NCBI GenBank assembly: GCA_910588405.1 | Contig: CAJUPT010000004.1 | Location: forward strand, 19,506 to 83,505 | Length of the DNA: 64,000 nt | Origin: an uncultured Lachnospiraceae bacterium | GTDB taxonomy: Bacteria; Bacillota; Clostridia; Lachnospirales; Lachnospiraceae | Reading direction: 5' to 3' | Part shown: piece by piece, positions 16,938-26,885 of the stretch | Layout: each line of letters opens with the position of its first letter | How positions within the stretch are numbered: the first letter of the stretch is position 1 | Made by a program: the position numbers and the translations under genes | Notes under the pieces: generated by a model | Seen by the model: the letters and a program-made list of their open reading frames with translations, nothing else | Databases searched by the model: none | What the model was told of the DNA's origin: nothing

Positions 16938-17001
16938 GATTTGAAAGCAAACTTTCAAATCCACCTGGATGACGCGGCAAACTGCGTCAGGAAAGAGGAA
17001 A
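16938..17001 (+). promoter_or_regulatory. Repeated hairpin leader element, copy 1
   Basis: Two hairpins stand in a row just before the ribosome site: GATTTGAAAG-CAAA-CTTTCAAATC (perfect, 10 bp) and TGACGC-GGCAAACT-GCGTCA, followed by AGGAAAGAGGAAAAG and the ATG. The second hairpin plus ribosome-site block recurs before trxB (about 41597-41660) and the zinc-ribbon gene (about 62732-62770). Shared placement with unrelated genes suggests a translation-control or mRNA-stability element. Confidence 0.65.
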
Positions 17002-17003
17002 AG

Positions 17004-18239
17004 ATGAAGCAAAATAAAATGTATCTGCATTGCGGGATCGGGGCTTTATTATTTTTATTGATTATGTTTTTCCTTCCGGCCGGGAATGGCCTTACGGCGG
17101 ATGGCGTACACCTTCTGGCGGTTCTGGTTCCTGTTTTGTATCTTTGGATCACGGTAGGAACCGACTGGGTCAGCCTTCTGGCACTGGGGGCTCTTGTTAT
17201 GACAGGGGTTATGGCAAATGAAAAAAATTATTATGCCGGTGTATATTCCGGTTCTATGGGGAATTTTATCATTATCACGGTAATATCCTGTATGGCGCTC
17301 AGTGCGGTTCTGAGCCAGACCGGCGTGATTACGAAGATTGCCAACTGGTTTATCACCAGAAAATTTTGCCAGGGACATCCCTATACATTTTTGGCCATGT
17401 TCATTCTGTCGTTTTTTGTAATCGGCACATTTATGGAGGCCACGGCAGTTACGATTATGTATATTAATCTGGCTGTGGAAATTTGTAATAAACTGGGCTA
17501 TAAAAAAGGGGACAAATTCTATACGGTGATGATGTGCGGCATTTACTGGGGCAACGCAGTGGTAAGCGCGGGCTCTCCGATCTCCCATGTGCTGCCGCTG
17601 CTGTTGATTGCCGCCGCAGCCCCGGCTCTGGGTGTGACGATTTCTTTTGGGCAATGGCTGATGGTGGGGATTCCTTTTGAAATTGTTTCTTATCTGCTGC
17701 TGATGCTGGTGGTCATCGTGTGGCTGTTCCCTCAGTTTGGAACCGCAATCTGGCCGGAAGCGGTGGGATATCTGAATAATATCGGCGCCTGTATTCCTCC
17801 GATTATCGCGCTTGCCCTTGTCTGTATCATACATGTGAACGGAAAGCCGATTGCCCGGTTCCCGGAACTGGTAAAGACCGTACCGATGGGGCTGCTGATT
17901 TTTACCGCTACCGTAACGGTGTATGGTGCGGCGATTAATCTGGACAGCTGCGGTATCAGCGCATGGATTTACAATCTGCTGTCGCCGGTATTGTCAGGCC
18001 TGCCCACGATTGCGGTTATGGCATTTTTGGTGCTGGGCGGTATGCTGATGACCCAGTTTACCTCGAATACGGTTTCCATGTATCTGTTTTATGCCATTAC
18101 CATAGCATTGCTGGCTTCCAGTGAGACCAATATGCCTGCATTCGTGATACAAGGAGATCGTAGAACGATTGGGCATGATACTTACACCTTATATCTGTCA
18201 GAATCCGGCGTTTTCCTCCAGGGCAGGTCAGATATTTGA
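17004..18239 (+). pseudogene. DASS/SLC13 anion transporter, 3' end lost
   Basis: An open frame of 411 residues with about 10 membrane spans. Family signs: helices alternating with re-entrant loops, FTSNTVSMYLFY near the end. It should import a dicarboxylate or other organic anion with Na+. After about position 18150 (ALLASSETNMPAFV) the family sequence stops; the last 27 or so codons (GDRRTIGHDTY onward) are out-of-frame reading into a regulator remnant. About 60 C-terminal residues, including the last conserved loop, are missing, so it is probably inactive. Start at 17004 follows the AGAGG of the hairpin leader. Confidence 0.7.
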
Positions 18240-18995
18240 AAACTTTTTTCTGGATCTGCTAAAACGCAGGGTGCAGGATCAGATTTTGATCCGGCAGCAG
18301 ATATTCATATTCGGGTGGGATATGGGCGATGTCTTTTCGGTTCTGGTGATTGACGGACGAGGGCAGTCTCAGGACAAACAGCAGTTCCTGATTAATTATT
18401 TTTGTGGGCTGGAGCATGACTGCCAGGCCTTTGAGAATGAAGGGCATATTACCTGCCTGCTTCATGTGGGCTCGGATAAAAGTAAAAGAATGTTTTCGGA
18501 GGAAGTGGACAGTCTGTCGAGGAAACTGGATTTACAGGGTGCTTTCAGTAAAAATTTTTCCGGTATCTGCAATATGGATATTTATTATGCACAGGCTGCG
18601 AGCATCCTCCGGTTTTGTGGCGGGAACGGTTCGGGCAAGCATTTGTTTTTGCAGGAGGATGTGGGCCTGTATGGAATATTGGAGGCCAGCTTAGAACGGC
18701 ATGACGCTTGGAGCTTTGCCATCCGGATGTCCTGTTTCTTTATGAGTATGACCAGAAGAACGGGACGGAATATATGGAAACGCTGCTACAATATCTGTTA
18801 AACGACAGAAATGCCGTGAAAGCAGCAAAGGCGCTTTATATCCACCGAAATACGATGAATTACAGACTGGAACGGCTGCGGGAGCTGCTTTGCTATGATG
18901 AGGAGGATAGTGGCAGCAGGCTATTTGTGCTGATTTCGATTTTGCTGCTGCGGCAGCAGATGGAAGAAAAAATTATTCCGACTGTTCCATCTTAA
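18175..18995 (+). pseudogene. PucR/CdaR-type regulator remnant
   Basis: Reading from 18175 gives the middle of a PucR/CdaR-like regulator (FFLDLLKRRVQDQIL, FSVLVIDGRG) without its N-terminal sensor. At about 18706-18709 the frame slips by -1, and the next frame carries the HTH_30 end (YIHRNTMNYRLERLREL) to the stop at 18995. So it has lost its start and has a frameshift. It joins the truncated transporter head to tail, which points to one deletion that removed the end of one gene and the beginning of the other. Its last 23 bases overlap the convergent peptidase gene. Confidence 0.8.
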
Positions 18996-19944
18996 CCGCC
19001 CACAACGGCCCACCGCTGGCGGCCCCTTTCTTCAATTCTGACAGCAGCAGGTCTAGTTCCCATTCCTTTCGGCTGTTCTCATAGCTGTTAGGATCGGCGA
19101 TCCGCACATTTCCGTCTTCCAGCAGCTTTGTGATCAGGATAAAGTGGCCATTGTTTGTCAATGTGCCTTTTCCCATCAGGGCGGCCAGGACATAACCGTC
19201 TTCCAGCAGCTGGGAAACATGTTCCCGGCTTCGGTCCGTTACGCTTTCCACGGTAAAACCGAAAGCAGTGAGAGCGTCGGGGATCAGGCTGTGGTAGGAA
19301 CCGCTGTGAAGGGCATAGTAGCCGTTTTCCGCGGCCCAATCGGCCAGATCTACTGGCGTCATACCGCCGCCTTCGAGAGAAAAACTGGAAATCAGCATAG
19401 CCACTGCGGTAGGGCCGCAGCCATAACCTTCCAGAGGATCTTCTCCTCCATATAGATAATCACCCCAGCGCCGGTCTCCCTGGTTGTAGTACATCATTGG
19501 TCCCATAGCCGTATCCAGCATAACAAAGTAGATATCCTCCGGCGCGTCCTGTATTTCCAGGTCAGAGGAAACGCCCAGTTCATCAATGAAATCCAGGTGG
19601 TGAGGAGAATCTGCATTTCCCTCGGCGGCAGAAGCTTCTGCTGCGGGACCAGATGTTTTTTCTTCGGATAAAGCATCTGTTTTGGAGGTGGCGGTTTCAT
19701 CGGCTGTGGCATCGCCGGTTTCTGTCTCGGTATCTGGGGATTCTGAAGATTCGCCAGCTTTTCCGCTGCCCCCCTGGGGCTCCTCAAGATGACCATTGCG
19801 GGCATAGCGGATGGAATTTTTAATATCCTCGGCAGTGACGGATCGAAAAAACGCAAAAAGGCTGACTACAGCAACCAGTGTAGTCAGCAAAATACTGCAT
19901 ATAATCAGTGCGTGAACCGGAGATAAATGAGATTTTTTTTTCAT
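18973..19944 (-). CDS. Membrane-anchored C39-like cysteine peptidase
   Basis: A 323-residue protein. One N-terminal membrane span (about 11-34), then a low-complexity E/T/A/S linker (about 50-115), then a peptidase_C39-like domain with Cys176 (YGCGPTAVAM), His267 (NGHFILI) and Asp284 (ADPNS), the papain-type triad. The catalytic domain faces outward. Family members cut peptides at the cell surface; the target is unknown. It starts 47 bases after cheB on the same strand and may be read from the chemotaxis operon. The start is uncertain because neither the ATG at 19944 nor the GTG at 19962 has a clear ribosome site. Confidence 0.75.
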   Translation of the reverse strand: MKKKSHLSPVHALIICSILLTTLVAVVSLFAFFRSVTAEDIKNSIRYARNGHLEEPQGGSGKAGESSESPDTETETGDATADETATSKTDALSEEKTSGPAAEASAAEGNADSPHHLDFIDELGVSSDLEIQDAPEDIYFVMLDTAMGPMMYYNQGDRRWGDYLYGGEDPLEGYGCGPTAVAMLISSFSLEGGGMTPVDLADWAAENGYYALHSGSYHSLIPDALTAFGFTVESVTDRSREHVSQLLEDGYVLAALMGKGTLTNNGHFILITKLLEDGNVRIADPNSYENSRKEWELDLLLSELKKGAASGGPLWAVKMEQSE

Positions 19945-19991
19945 ATTTACAGTATTTACCACAAAGCCTAAAATATGTCTTGTGAAATATT

Positions 19992-21107
19992 TTACAGTGC
20001 GGCAAGTTTTTTCATCACAGCCTGGGCGATACTGCCAAGAGGGGATTGGAGACAGACTGCCCCGATCTTATAAGCTTCCATAGGCATACCGTATACGACG
20101 CAGGTTTCCTTGTCCTGTCCGATTGTATAAGCCCCATTCCTGCGCATCCTGAGAAGTCCGGCGGCTCCGTCGGCTCCCATGCCGGTCAGGATAATGCCGA
20201 TTGCCTTATCCCGTACATGAATGGCCATAGAATCAAAGAGCACATCTACGGAAGGACAGTGTCCGCTGACTCTTTCGCCCTCCACACAGTTCACAGCGTA
20301 ACCGCCGCCGATCCGCACCACCCGCATCTGCATACCGCCGGGGGCCAGAAGAACCAGGCCGGGCAGGATACGGTCGCCGTTTTTCGCTTCCCGCACCTCC
20401 ATTTTACACAGACGGTTCATCCGCTCCGCATACATGGCGGTAAAACCGGGAGGCATATGCTGGGTGACAACGATTCCAGGCATATTGGCCGGAAACTGCT
20501 GCAATACCTCTAATGTGGCCTCCGTTCCGCCGGTGGATGCGCCGATAGCGATGATCATCTGATTTGCCGTGGGCGAAAGAGCTTTGCCGGACAGAACCTT
20601 GGGCGTACCTGCGGCGCTGATTCCTGCGGCTGGGCGGGCAGGGGCGGAAGTACCCAGGTTGCTGCCCGGCGTTATCGGTCCGGGTGGCGCCAGCAGCTGG
20701 GGAATCCGGACTTTAGCCTTGGAACCGATCACCAGTTTATTCATCAGCGAAGTCAGGAAAAACTCTTTCCGGTTTGCGCTTGTCATGTCAGGCTTCTGGA
20801 CAAAATCCACGGCTCCGGCGGAAAGGGCGTCAAATACTTTCAGATTCAGAGAAGAAACCAGAATAACCGGGATTGGATTTGTGGGCAGTAACTCCTTTAA
20901 AAATTCAAGACCCGACATTCCCGGCATTTCGATATCCAGCGTCAGGATGTCAGGTTTCAACAGCTGTATTTTTTGCTTAGCGTCAAAGGCGTTGACCGCA
21001 TAGCCGACGATCTCGAAACGGGGATCCTTACTGATATTGCCGATCAGCCAGGCACGGTATACCGCTGAGTCGTCAACTATCATCAGTCTGATTTTATTAT
21101 TCTGCAT
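19992..21107 (-). CDS. cheB: Chemotaxis response regulator methylesterase CheB
   Basis: A 371-residue protein that removes methyl groups from chemoreceptors. Receiver domain residues 1-120 with phospho-acceptor Asp58 (LTLDIEMPG); a linker rich in P/A/G; then the methylesterase domain with the catalytic Ser in GASTGG, His in TQHMPPGFT and Asp in TGMGADGA. Phosphorylation by CheA would raise its activity. Lies 35 bases after cheR in the order cheA-cheW-cheR-cheB. Confidence 0.95.
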   Translation of the reverse strand: MQNNKIRLMIVDDSAVYRAWLIGNISKDPRFEIVGYAVNAFDAKQKIQLLKPDILTLDIEMPGMSGLEFLKELLPTNPIPVILVSSLNLKVFDALSAGAVDFVQKPDMTSANRKEFFLTSLMNKLVIGSKAKVRIPQLLAPPGPITPGSNLGTSAPARPAAGISAAGTPKVLSGKALSPTANQMIIAIGASTGGTEATLEVLQQFPANMPGIVVTQHMPPGFTAMYAERMNRLCKMEVREAKNGDRILPGLVLLAPGGMQMRVVRIGGGYAVNCVEGERVSGHCPSVDVLFDSMAIHVRDKAIGIILTGMGADGAAGLLRMRRNGAYTIGQDKETCVVYGMPMEAYKIGAVCLQSPLGSIAQAVMKKLAAL

Positions 21108-21142
21108 AAAATTGCCTCCTGCGCCGGAAGATCCGATATCCG

Positions 21143-21964
21143 TTAAGGCCTCATCGCTTTCTGGAAAATCGCCGGTGTAATATACTGATAAGGATTGTTC
21201 TCTTTGTTCAGATTTTCCGAATGGCCGATAAAAAGGTAGCCGCCGGGAACGGTCGCGCCGTGGAAACGGCGAACCAGGGCATCTTTGGTGGGCTGATCAA
21301 AATAAATCATTACATTACGACAGAAAATCAGATCAAAGGGCCGACGGAAACGAATCGGGTCCATCAGGTTAAAGGTTCTGAAAATAACGTTTTTCCGAAC
21401 TTCCGGAGACAGATTGTAAGATCCGTCTTTATTTTTGATGAAATATTTGTTCTTCCAGGTTTTGGGCAGCTGTTCCAGACTGCTTTCCTGATAGACAGGA
21501 TTTCTGGCTGTGTCCAGAACCTGCTGAGAGATATCAGTGGCCAGAATCCGGGTATCCCACTGAGAATACTGGGAGCCGAAATATTCCATCAGGTACATGG
21601 TGGTGGTGTAAGCCTCCTCACCGGAAGAACAGCCGGCGCTCCAGATCGAGAGGACACGATCGTGCGCGTGAGTTTTGGTAAAAGCGGGAAGAGCGGTATT
21701 GATCAGAAACTGAAAATGCGCTTCCTCCCGCATAAAATACGTATAATTGGTCGTCAGCTTATTAATCAGGAAAGTGACCATGCTCTGGTCCTTTCCTGAT
21801 AAGATATCATCCACATACTGAGTGAAGCTGGTATATCCCTGAGCCTGAAGGCTGTGGGATAACCGGCTGGAGATCAACTGCTTTTTCTGGCTCAGATCGA
21901 TTCCGTAATGGGACTGGATATAGGTATACAGCCGATGGAAATCGGCATCACTTAAGGTCATCAT
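21143..21964 (-). CDS. cheR: Chemotaxis protein methyltransferase CheR
   Basis: A 273-residue enzyme that methylates glutamates of chemoreceptors using S-adenosylmethionine. The N-terminal all-helical part (TTNYTYFMRE) is followed by the SAM-binding fold (WSAGCSSGEEAYT, ILATDIS) and FCRNVMIYFD. AAGGAG precedes the start; a second ATG lies one codon in. It partners CheB in adaptation of the receptor encoded across the divergent promoter. Confidence 0.95.
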   Translation of the reverse strand: MMTLSDADFHRLYTYIQSHYGIDLSQKKQLISSRLSHSLQAQGYTSFTQYVDDILSGKDQSMVTFLINKLTTNYTYFMREEAHFQFLINTALPAFTKTHAHDRVLSIWSAGCSSGEEAYTTTMYLMEYFGSQYSQWDTRILATDISQQVLDTARNPVYQESSLEQLPKTWKNKYFIKNKDGSYNLSPEVRKNVIFRTFNLMDPIRFRRPFDLIFCRNVMIYFDQPTKDALVRRFHGATVPGGYLFIGHSENLNKENNPYQYITPAIFQKAMRP

Positions 21965-22002
21965 GATGGGCTGTCTCCTTTTATCAAGCGTTCTGTTATT
22001 TC

Positions 22003-22491
22003 CTAATTATATTGGCCGCTAGCCAGAGCTTTGTAATCAAAGGACATAAGAACCCTTCCGTCTTCTACGGTCACCATACCGTCCAGCAGCTTCTGACGGC
22101 GTTTGATCGGAATGGGATGAACCTGGTTCAGATCGATATCCATTACCTTCTGAACCGAATCTACTACGATTCCCAGCACGGTAGAATCTATGTTTAACAT
22201 AATGATACAGGTTTTGTTTGTGTATTCCAGCTGAGGCATTCCCATGCACAGCCGGATATCCAGCGCCGGAAAAATCCTGCCCCTGACATTGATAACGCCC
22301 TTGATAAAAGATGGAACCAGAGGAATGGGCGTAATCGGATAATCGTTGATGATTTCGGTTACATATTCGGTGCTGAGAAACATAACCAGACCGCCGGATT
22401 CAAAGGTCAGGCAGCGTTCAATGGACTGTTTCCCTTCTGCTTCCTCAAAATCCTGTGCATTCTGAACGAGAGCTTCTTCTTGGTTTGACAT
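22003..22491 (-). CDS. cheW: Chemotaxis coupling protein CheW
   Basis: A 162-residue CheW-like protein with the beta-barrel pattern (VMFLSTEYVTEII, IKGVINVRGRIFPALDIR, IVVDSVQKV). It couples receptors to CheA. A charged 25-residue N-terminal extension is present. It starts 15 bases after cheA, so is translated from the same message. Confidence 0.94.
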   Translation of the reverse strand: MSNQEEALVQNAQDFEEAEGKQSIERCLTFESGGLVMFLSTEYVTEIINDYPITPIPLVPSFIKGVINVRGRIFPALDIRLCMGMPQLEYTNKTCIIMLNIDSTVLGIVVDSVQKVMDIDLNQVHPIPIKRRQKLLDGMVTVEDGRVLMSFDYKALASGQYN

Positions 22492-22506
22492 AACTGGGTC
22501 CTCCGT

Positions 22507-24615
22507 TTAAATAGTTTCAATGGCGGCCATATAAAGGGTCAGAATATCCAGGATAATACTGATATTCCCGTCTCCCAATATGGTACAGCCGGTAATGCCG
22601 GCATTTTTCAGTCCAAATTCATTGAAGAATGAAGGGAGCGATTTTACTACAACCTGCTGTTCGTCGATCAGATCGTCTACAAACAGACAGTAGGAACGGT
22701 CGCTGGCTTCCACCCACAGCAGGATACCGTCTTCAATCGAGGTAATCTCCGTCTCCAAATTGTAGAACCGATGCAGACGGATAATCGGATAGAAGGTTCC
22801 CATCCGGTCGACCATCTCGTGTCCGCAGTCGTCCAGCACAACTTCTTCATTGCGTACTTTAAAGGACTGACGGATGTTGGAAATCGGGATGGTAAAGATG
22901 GAATTTCCTACCGTAACCTTCATACCGGTTACAATGGCCAGCGTCAGCGGAATGCTCATGGTGATTGTGGTTCCCACGCCCAGCTCGCTGGTCAGAGATA
23001 CCGTGCCGCCCACCGCTTCGATGTTTTTCTTTACCACATCCATACCTACGCCACGGCCGGAATATTCGGTGACGGTTTGGTTGGTGGAAAAGCCGGGCAG
23101 CATAATCAGTCCCAATGCTTCTTTTTGAGAATATTCGTTTTCGGGTTTGGTCAGAAGTCCTTTTTCTCTCGCTTTGGCCAGCAGTTTGTTCGCGTCCATG
23201 CCGTAACCGTCATCGGAAATGGAGATTACAACTTCGCTGCTGCTGTGGGACGCGGACAGGATCACCTCGCCCTGGGGGTCTTTGCCGGCGGCGATACGTT
23301 CCTCGGCGGTTTCCTCGATGCCGTGGTCCATACTGTTACGCACGATATGCATAATGGGGTCCTGAATGCTGTCTATGATGGTTTTGTCTACCTCCGTGTT
23401 CTCTCCGATCACGGTCAGGCGGACGTCTTTGTTTAATTTCTGCCTCATATCCCGGACGATCCGGTTCATCTTCTGGAACACGCCGGAGATGGGAACCATC
23501 CGCAGGGACATGGAAATATCCTGGAGGTCGTCGGTCAGCTTGCGCAGCTGACGGGCCGACTGCATAAAGTTGTCATAGCTGTCCCGGGGAAGATGGGCAA
23601 GCTCCGGCGAGGCCGTCACCATCGATTCGGTGATCACGATCTCGCCTACGATATCTACCAGGCTGTCCAGCTTTGAAAGATTCACGCTGATCAGGCTCTG
23701 TTTCACCGGTGCGTGGGAAGCGGGCGCTGCGGCGCCGGATTCCTGTTTGGTCGAAGACGCGGCCGGGGTGGCAGGCGCCGAAGCCGGCTTTTCAGGCTGC
23801 GAGGCCGATGCTTCGGCCGCGGGAGCGGGCGTTTCGGCTGCACTGGCAGTCGGTTCAACCATCTCATATGAACGGATATGATTCTGGGTTTTTAAAATAT
23901 CCTCCGCCATAGCCGTGCTTTCCTGGTCGTCAAATGCCAGGAAAAAGCCGCTGTCTATAATCGTCTGGCAGGTATCGGAATTCGTGTCCATATCGGCAGG
24001 GTAATAACGGAAATCGGCGCCGACTTCTTTCAGAGCGTTTACAATCATGTAAGCTCTCAGGTTTTCCATGCCCACGCCTTCCTCCAGAAAGATATGGATA
24101 AAGCAGGCGGCCTGGGGATCGTCAGGAAGCGCGGAACCGTCCTCCGCCGAAGTCTGTCCGGAAGTTCCGGCCTCCGGGGCTTTGTCACCGGCTGAATCGC
24201 CGGTCCCGCTGATTTTCGCGAGAAAGCCCTCGATCTCCGCCGTGAAGGCATCGATGTTTTCTGACAGAGGGGAGCCGCTTTCTACCTTGGCCACCTCTCC
24301 GCGCAGCTGGTCTTCCGAGCGGAACATCAGGTTAAACAGCTCTTTTCTGTGCTCATGAGCCAGAGAGCTGATTCCTTTGTCGCGTATATAGAAGAACAGA
24401 TCTTCGATACGATGGGCAATCGTAGAGAGAGAGCCAAATTCCATCATGGCAGAAGAGCCTTTGATGGTGTGCATGATCCGGAAGATTTCATTTACGTCGT
24501 CGGTGGAAAAATCTTCTGTCTCCTCGTCTGCCACCAGCATTTCATCCAGCCGGTCCAGAAGAGAGTTGGTTTCGTAAAGGTATGTATCTAACATGCTTTC
24601 CATACCATTATCCAT
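22507..24615 (-). CDS. cheA: Chemotaxis histidine kinase CheA
   Basis: A 702-residue kinase with the full order: Hpt domain with phospho-acceptor His49 (IMHTIKGSSAMM), a P2 docking domain (about 180-260), a low-complexity A/P/E linker, a dimerisation helix pair (LVDIVGEIVITESMV), the ATP domain (HIVRNSMDHGIE, SDDGYGMD, GRGVGMDVVK) and a C-terminal CheW-like domain. Receptor state controls its autophosphorylation. I chose the ATG at 24615 over an open frame from 24735. No cheY is encoded in the window, so its main phosphate acceptors here are CheB and perhaps the REC-HD-GYP-GGDEF protein at 31640. Confidence 0.96.
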   Translation of the reverse strand: MDNGMESMLDTYLYETNSLLDRLDEMLVADEETEDFSTDDVNEIFRIMHTIKGSSAMMEFGSLSTIAHRIEDLFFYIRDKGISSLAHEHRKELFNLMFRSEDQLRGEVAKVESGSPLSENIDAFTAEIEGFLAKISGTGDSAGDKAPEAGTSGQTSAEDGSALPDDPQAACFIHIFLEEGVGMENLRAYMIVNALKEVGADFRYYPADMDTNSDTCQTIIDSGFFLAFDDQESTAMAEDILKTQNHIRSYEMVEPTASAAETPAPAAEASASQPEKPASAPATPAASSTKQESGAAAPASHAPVKQSLISVNLSKLDSLVDIVGEIVITESMVTASPELAHLPRDSYDNFMQSARQLRKLTDDLQDISMSLRMVPISGVFQKMNRIVRDMRQKLNKDVRLTVIGENTEVDKTIIDSIQDPIMHIVRNSMDHGIEETAEERIAAGKDPQGEVILSASHSSSEVVISISDDGYGMDANKLLAKAREKGLLTKPENEYSQKEALGLIMLPGFSTNQTVTEYSGRGVGMDVVKKNIEAVGGTVSLTSELGVGTTITMSIPLTLAIVTGMKVTVGNSIFTIPISNIRQSFKVRNEEVVLDDCGHEMVDRMGTFYPIIRLHRFYNLETEITSIEDGILLWVEASDRSYCLFVDDLIDEQQVVVKSLPSFFNEFGLKNAGITGCTILGDGNISIILDILTLYMAAIETI

Positions 24616-24732
24616 GATACAGACACCGCCTTTCTGGGTTTGTTGGTTTGAATAAATAGAATCTGCAATTTTACAGATCGTTATACCACAGACAAATATG
24701 ATCTGTGGTATAAAATGCTCCACAGGGATGCA

Positions 24733-24811
24733 CACGCAAACGCAAAGGAAACATATCGCTAAAAGCGGTGCATTTGCGGTGCGAAATCCTTCTGAATAGC
24801 ATTCTTATTCA
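24733..24811. repeat. Structured intergenic repeat, copy B
   Basis: An imperfect copy of the element at 27094-27171. It has an outer stem CGCAAACGC/GCATTTGCG with one mismatch, an inner CGCT-AAA-AGCG hairpin, and ends in ATTCTTATTCA. It lies inside the cheA leader. About three quarters of positions match copy A, and the pairing is largely kept. Confidence 0.65.
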
Positions 24812-24825
24812 ATATCATATATAGT

Positions 24826-24851
24826 ATATCGGCATTTTTGAAAAAATTTTA
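24826..24851 (-). promoter_or_regulatory. FliA/SigD promoter of cheA operon
   Basis: On the minus strand TAAA (24851-24848), 14 bases, GCCGATAT (24833-24826). The consensus for flagellar sigma is TAAA-N15-GCCGATAA. The transcript would have a leader of about 200 bases that includes structured repeat copy B. Confidence 0.65.
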
Positions 24852-24881
24852 ATAGAAACCTATCATATTTTTTGGAATTGT

Positions 24882-24889
24882 GCCGATAT
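24882..24889 (+). promoter_or_regulatory. FliA/SigD-like -10 box of the chemoreceptor gene
   Basis: GCCGATAT on the plus strand, about 130 bp before the receptor start. The matching -35 is weak. It faces away from the cheA promoter, so the two transcription units would be switched together. Confidence 0.5.
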
Positions 24890-25018
24890 ATAGTATAGAT
24901 AAAGTTGTGTAATTATTTAAAAGCACCGCACTGAGGAGGTGAAAGGGGGCTTTTTGCGGCTTTTAAACGTGTATTCATTTTTATAAGTATAAAAAGATAA
25001 AGCGAGGATGAGACAAAA

Positions 25019-26836
25019 ATGAAAAACTTAAAAATGTCCAGAAAAATTACAGTGGCCTTCGGTGTTGTAATTGCCTGTTATATTTTTACGGTTGTCTTCA
25101 TGACCCTTGGGATCAATACAACCAAAGGCAACTATCAGACATTTTATGAAAACACCCATACGGCCGTATCCAAGGCGATTACGATCCGCGTGAATCTGCA
25201 GAAGAGCATTAAGGACGTAGCCCTTGCGCTGGTAGAACCGGATGCGGCGGCGACCCAGACATACCTGCAGGAAGCGGATGAGTTCAACGCTCTGGTAGAA
25301 GCGGATCTGGCGTGGTTTAACAGCGAGTATGACGGTGACAGCGCTCTGATCAAACAGTTTGAGAGCGCATTCCAAAATACGACGAAGCTGCAGGCGCAGA
25401 TCAAACAGCTGGTTCTGGAAGGCAGCGAAGCTTCTCTGGCTCAGGCGGAGGAGATCCTGACTAGCGAGTTCGGTCCCGCCGCGAATGACGCAGCTACGGT
25501 GCTGCTGACCTTCAGCGATGAGCTGGATGTGAATGCGGAAACCGTATATACCAACGGAATGCGGGTAAACACAATTATCGTGGTGACTTCCGTGGTGATT
25601 ACCGTGGCGGCTATCGCTATTACGATCGCTATGGCGCTGGCTCTGATCCGTTCCATCGTTCTTCCTATTAAAGAAATGGAAGGCGCTATGATTGAAATGC
25701 AGAACGGCAGTGTAAACGTAAAGCTGGATTACAGCTCCAAGGATGAGATCGGACAGCTGGCGGACGGTATGCGGGCGATGCTGGTATTCCTGAAAAATAT
25801 TATTACCGACGAAAGCCAAATCTTTACCCATATGGGTGACGGCGATTTTACGGTGCATTCTTCTATCGCAGATCAGTATGTGGGCGATTACAGCGAGATT
25901 TTGTCCGCAATGAGAAAGCTGCGTGACAACCTGAACAGCACGCTGACCCAGATCAATCAGGCTGCGGATCAGGTGGCGGCAGGATCGGATCAGGTATCCT
26001 CCGGTTCCCAGGCGCTGGCTCAGGGCGCTACGGAGCAGGCTTCTTCCGTAGAAGAGCTGGCAGCTACGACGAACGAAATCTCCGAGAAGGTAACGACCAA
26101 TGCGGAGAGTGCAAAGCAGGCGAATGAAAAAGCGATTACGGTAAAAGAAAACGCGGATAAGAGCAGACAGCGGATGCAGGATATGCTGACGGCCATGACC
26201 GATATCAGCACCAAGTCCGGCGAAGTGGGCAAGATTATCAAGACCATCGAAGATATTGCGTTCCAGACCAATATTCTGGCGCTGAATGCAGCTGTTGAGG
26301 CTGCCCGTGCCGGCGACGCAGGCAAAGGTTTTGCTGTGGTGGCCGATGAAGTACGTAACCTGGCCGGCAAGTCTGCGGAGGCTTCCACGAATACTTCCGC
26401 ATTGATTGAAGAGTCTATTCAGGCGGTTGAGCGGGGCATCCGGATTGCCAATGAGACCGCCCAGTCTCTGGATGAGGTTGTGGACGGCGTAGATGACGTA
26501 AGCACGACGATTGAGCTGATCACCGAGGCCAGCGAGGAGCAGGCATCGGCTCTTGCCCAAGTAAATCAGGGCGTGGATCAGATTTCCAGCGTTGTACAGA
26601 CCAACTCTGCGACAGCAGAGCAGAGTGCGGCAGCCAGCGAAGAGCTGTCCGAGCAGTCTCAGCTGCTTAAGAGACTGGTAAGCAACTTTAAGCTGCTGGA
26701 TCAGGGCGGTATGCCGGTTGCTTCGTCGGCACCAGCTCCTTCCTATGATTCCCAGCCTGTAGATTCTTATTCGGACATGGGCATGATGGACAGCAGCTAT
26801 AGTGCGGGACAGGATTTTGGCAATGATAAATATTGA
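25019..26836 (+). CDS. Methyl-accepting chemotaxis protein
   Basis: A 605-residue chemoreceptor. First span about residues 12-33; a four-helix-bundle outside sensor (about 34-185); second span about 187-212; HAMP domain; a long methylated coiled coil; and the conserved hairpin tip EDIAFQTNILALNAAVEAARAG, which binds CheA and CheW. There is no CheR-tethering pentapeptide at the C-terminus, which instead ends in a flexible S/Y/D-rich tail. The ligand is unknown; four-helix-bundle sensors bind small organic molecules or partner proteins. Divergent from cheA, sharing its control region. Confidence 0.95.
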   Translation: MKNLKMSRKITVAFGVVIACYIFTVVFMTLGINTTKGNYQTFYENTHTAVSKAITIRVNLQKSIKDVALALVEPDAAATQTYLQEADEFNALVEADLAWFNSEYDGDSALIKQFESAFQNTTKLQAQIKQLVLEGSEASLAQAEEILTSEFGPAANDAATVLLTFSDELDVNAETVYTNGMRVNTIIVVTSVVITVAAIAITIAMALALIRSIVLPIKEMEGAMIEMQNGSVNVKLDYSSKDEIGQLADGMRAMLVFLKNIITDESQIFTHMGDGDFTVHSSIADQYVGDYSEILSAMRKLRDNLNSTLTQINQAADQVAAGSDQVSSGSQALAQGATEQASSVEELAATTNEISEKVTTNAESAKQANEKAITVKENADKSRQRMQDMLTAMTDISTKSGEVGKIIKTIEDIAFQTNILALNAAVEAARAGDAGKGFAVVADEVRNLAGKSAEASTNTSALIEESIQAVERGIRIANETAQSLDEVVDGVDDVSTTIELITEASEEQASALAQVNQGVDQISSVVQTNSATAEQSAAASEELSEQSQLLKRLVSNFKLLDQGGMPVASSAPAPSYDSQPVDSYSDMGMMDSSYSAGQDFGNDKY

Positions 26837-26885
26837 TGTTGTGAGCAAAATAATATAGAATGATCATTTCTGTGCATCGCGAAGC

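Noticed and set aside
25028..26848. 606-codon open frame opposite the chemoreceptor gene
   Set aside because: Mirror of a repetitive, GC-biased coding sequence; no ribosome site, no recognisable domain, and the plus strand encodes a clear receptor.
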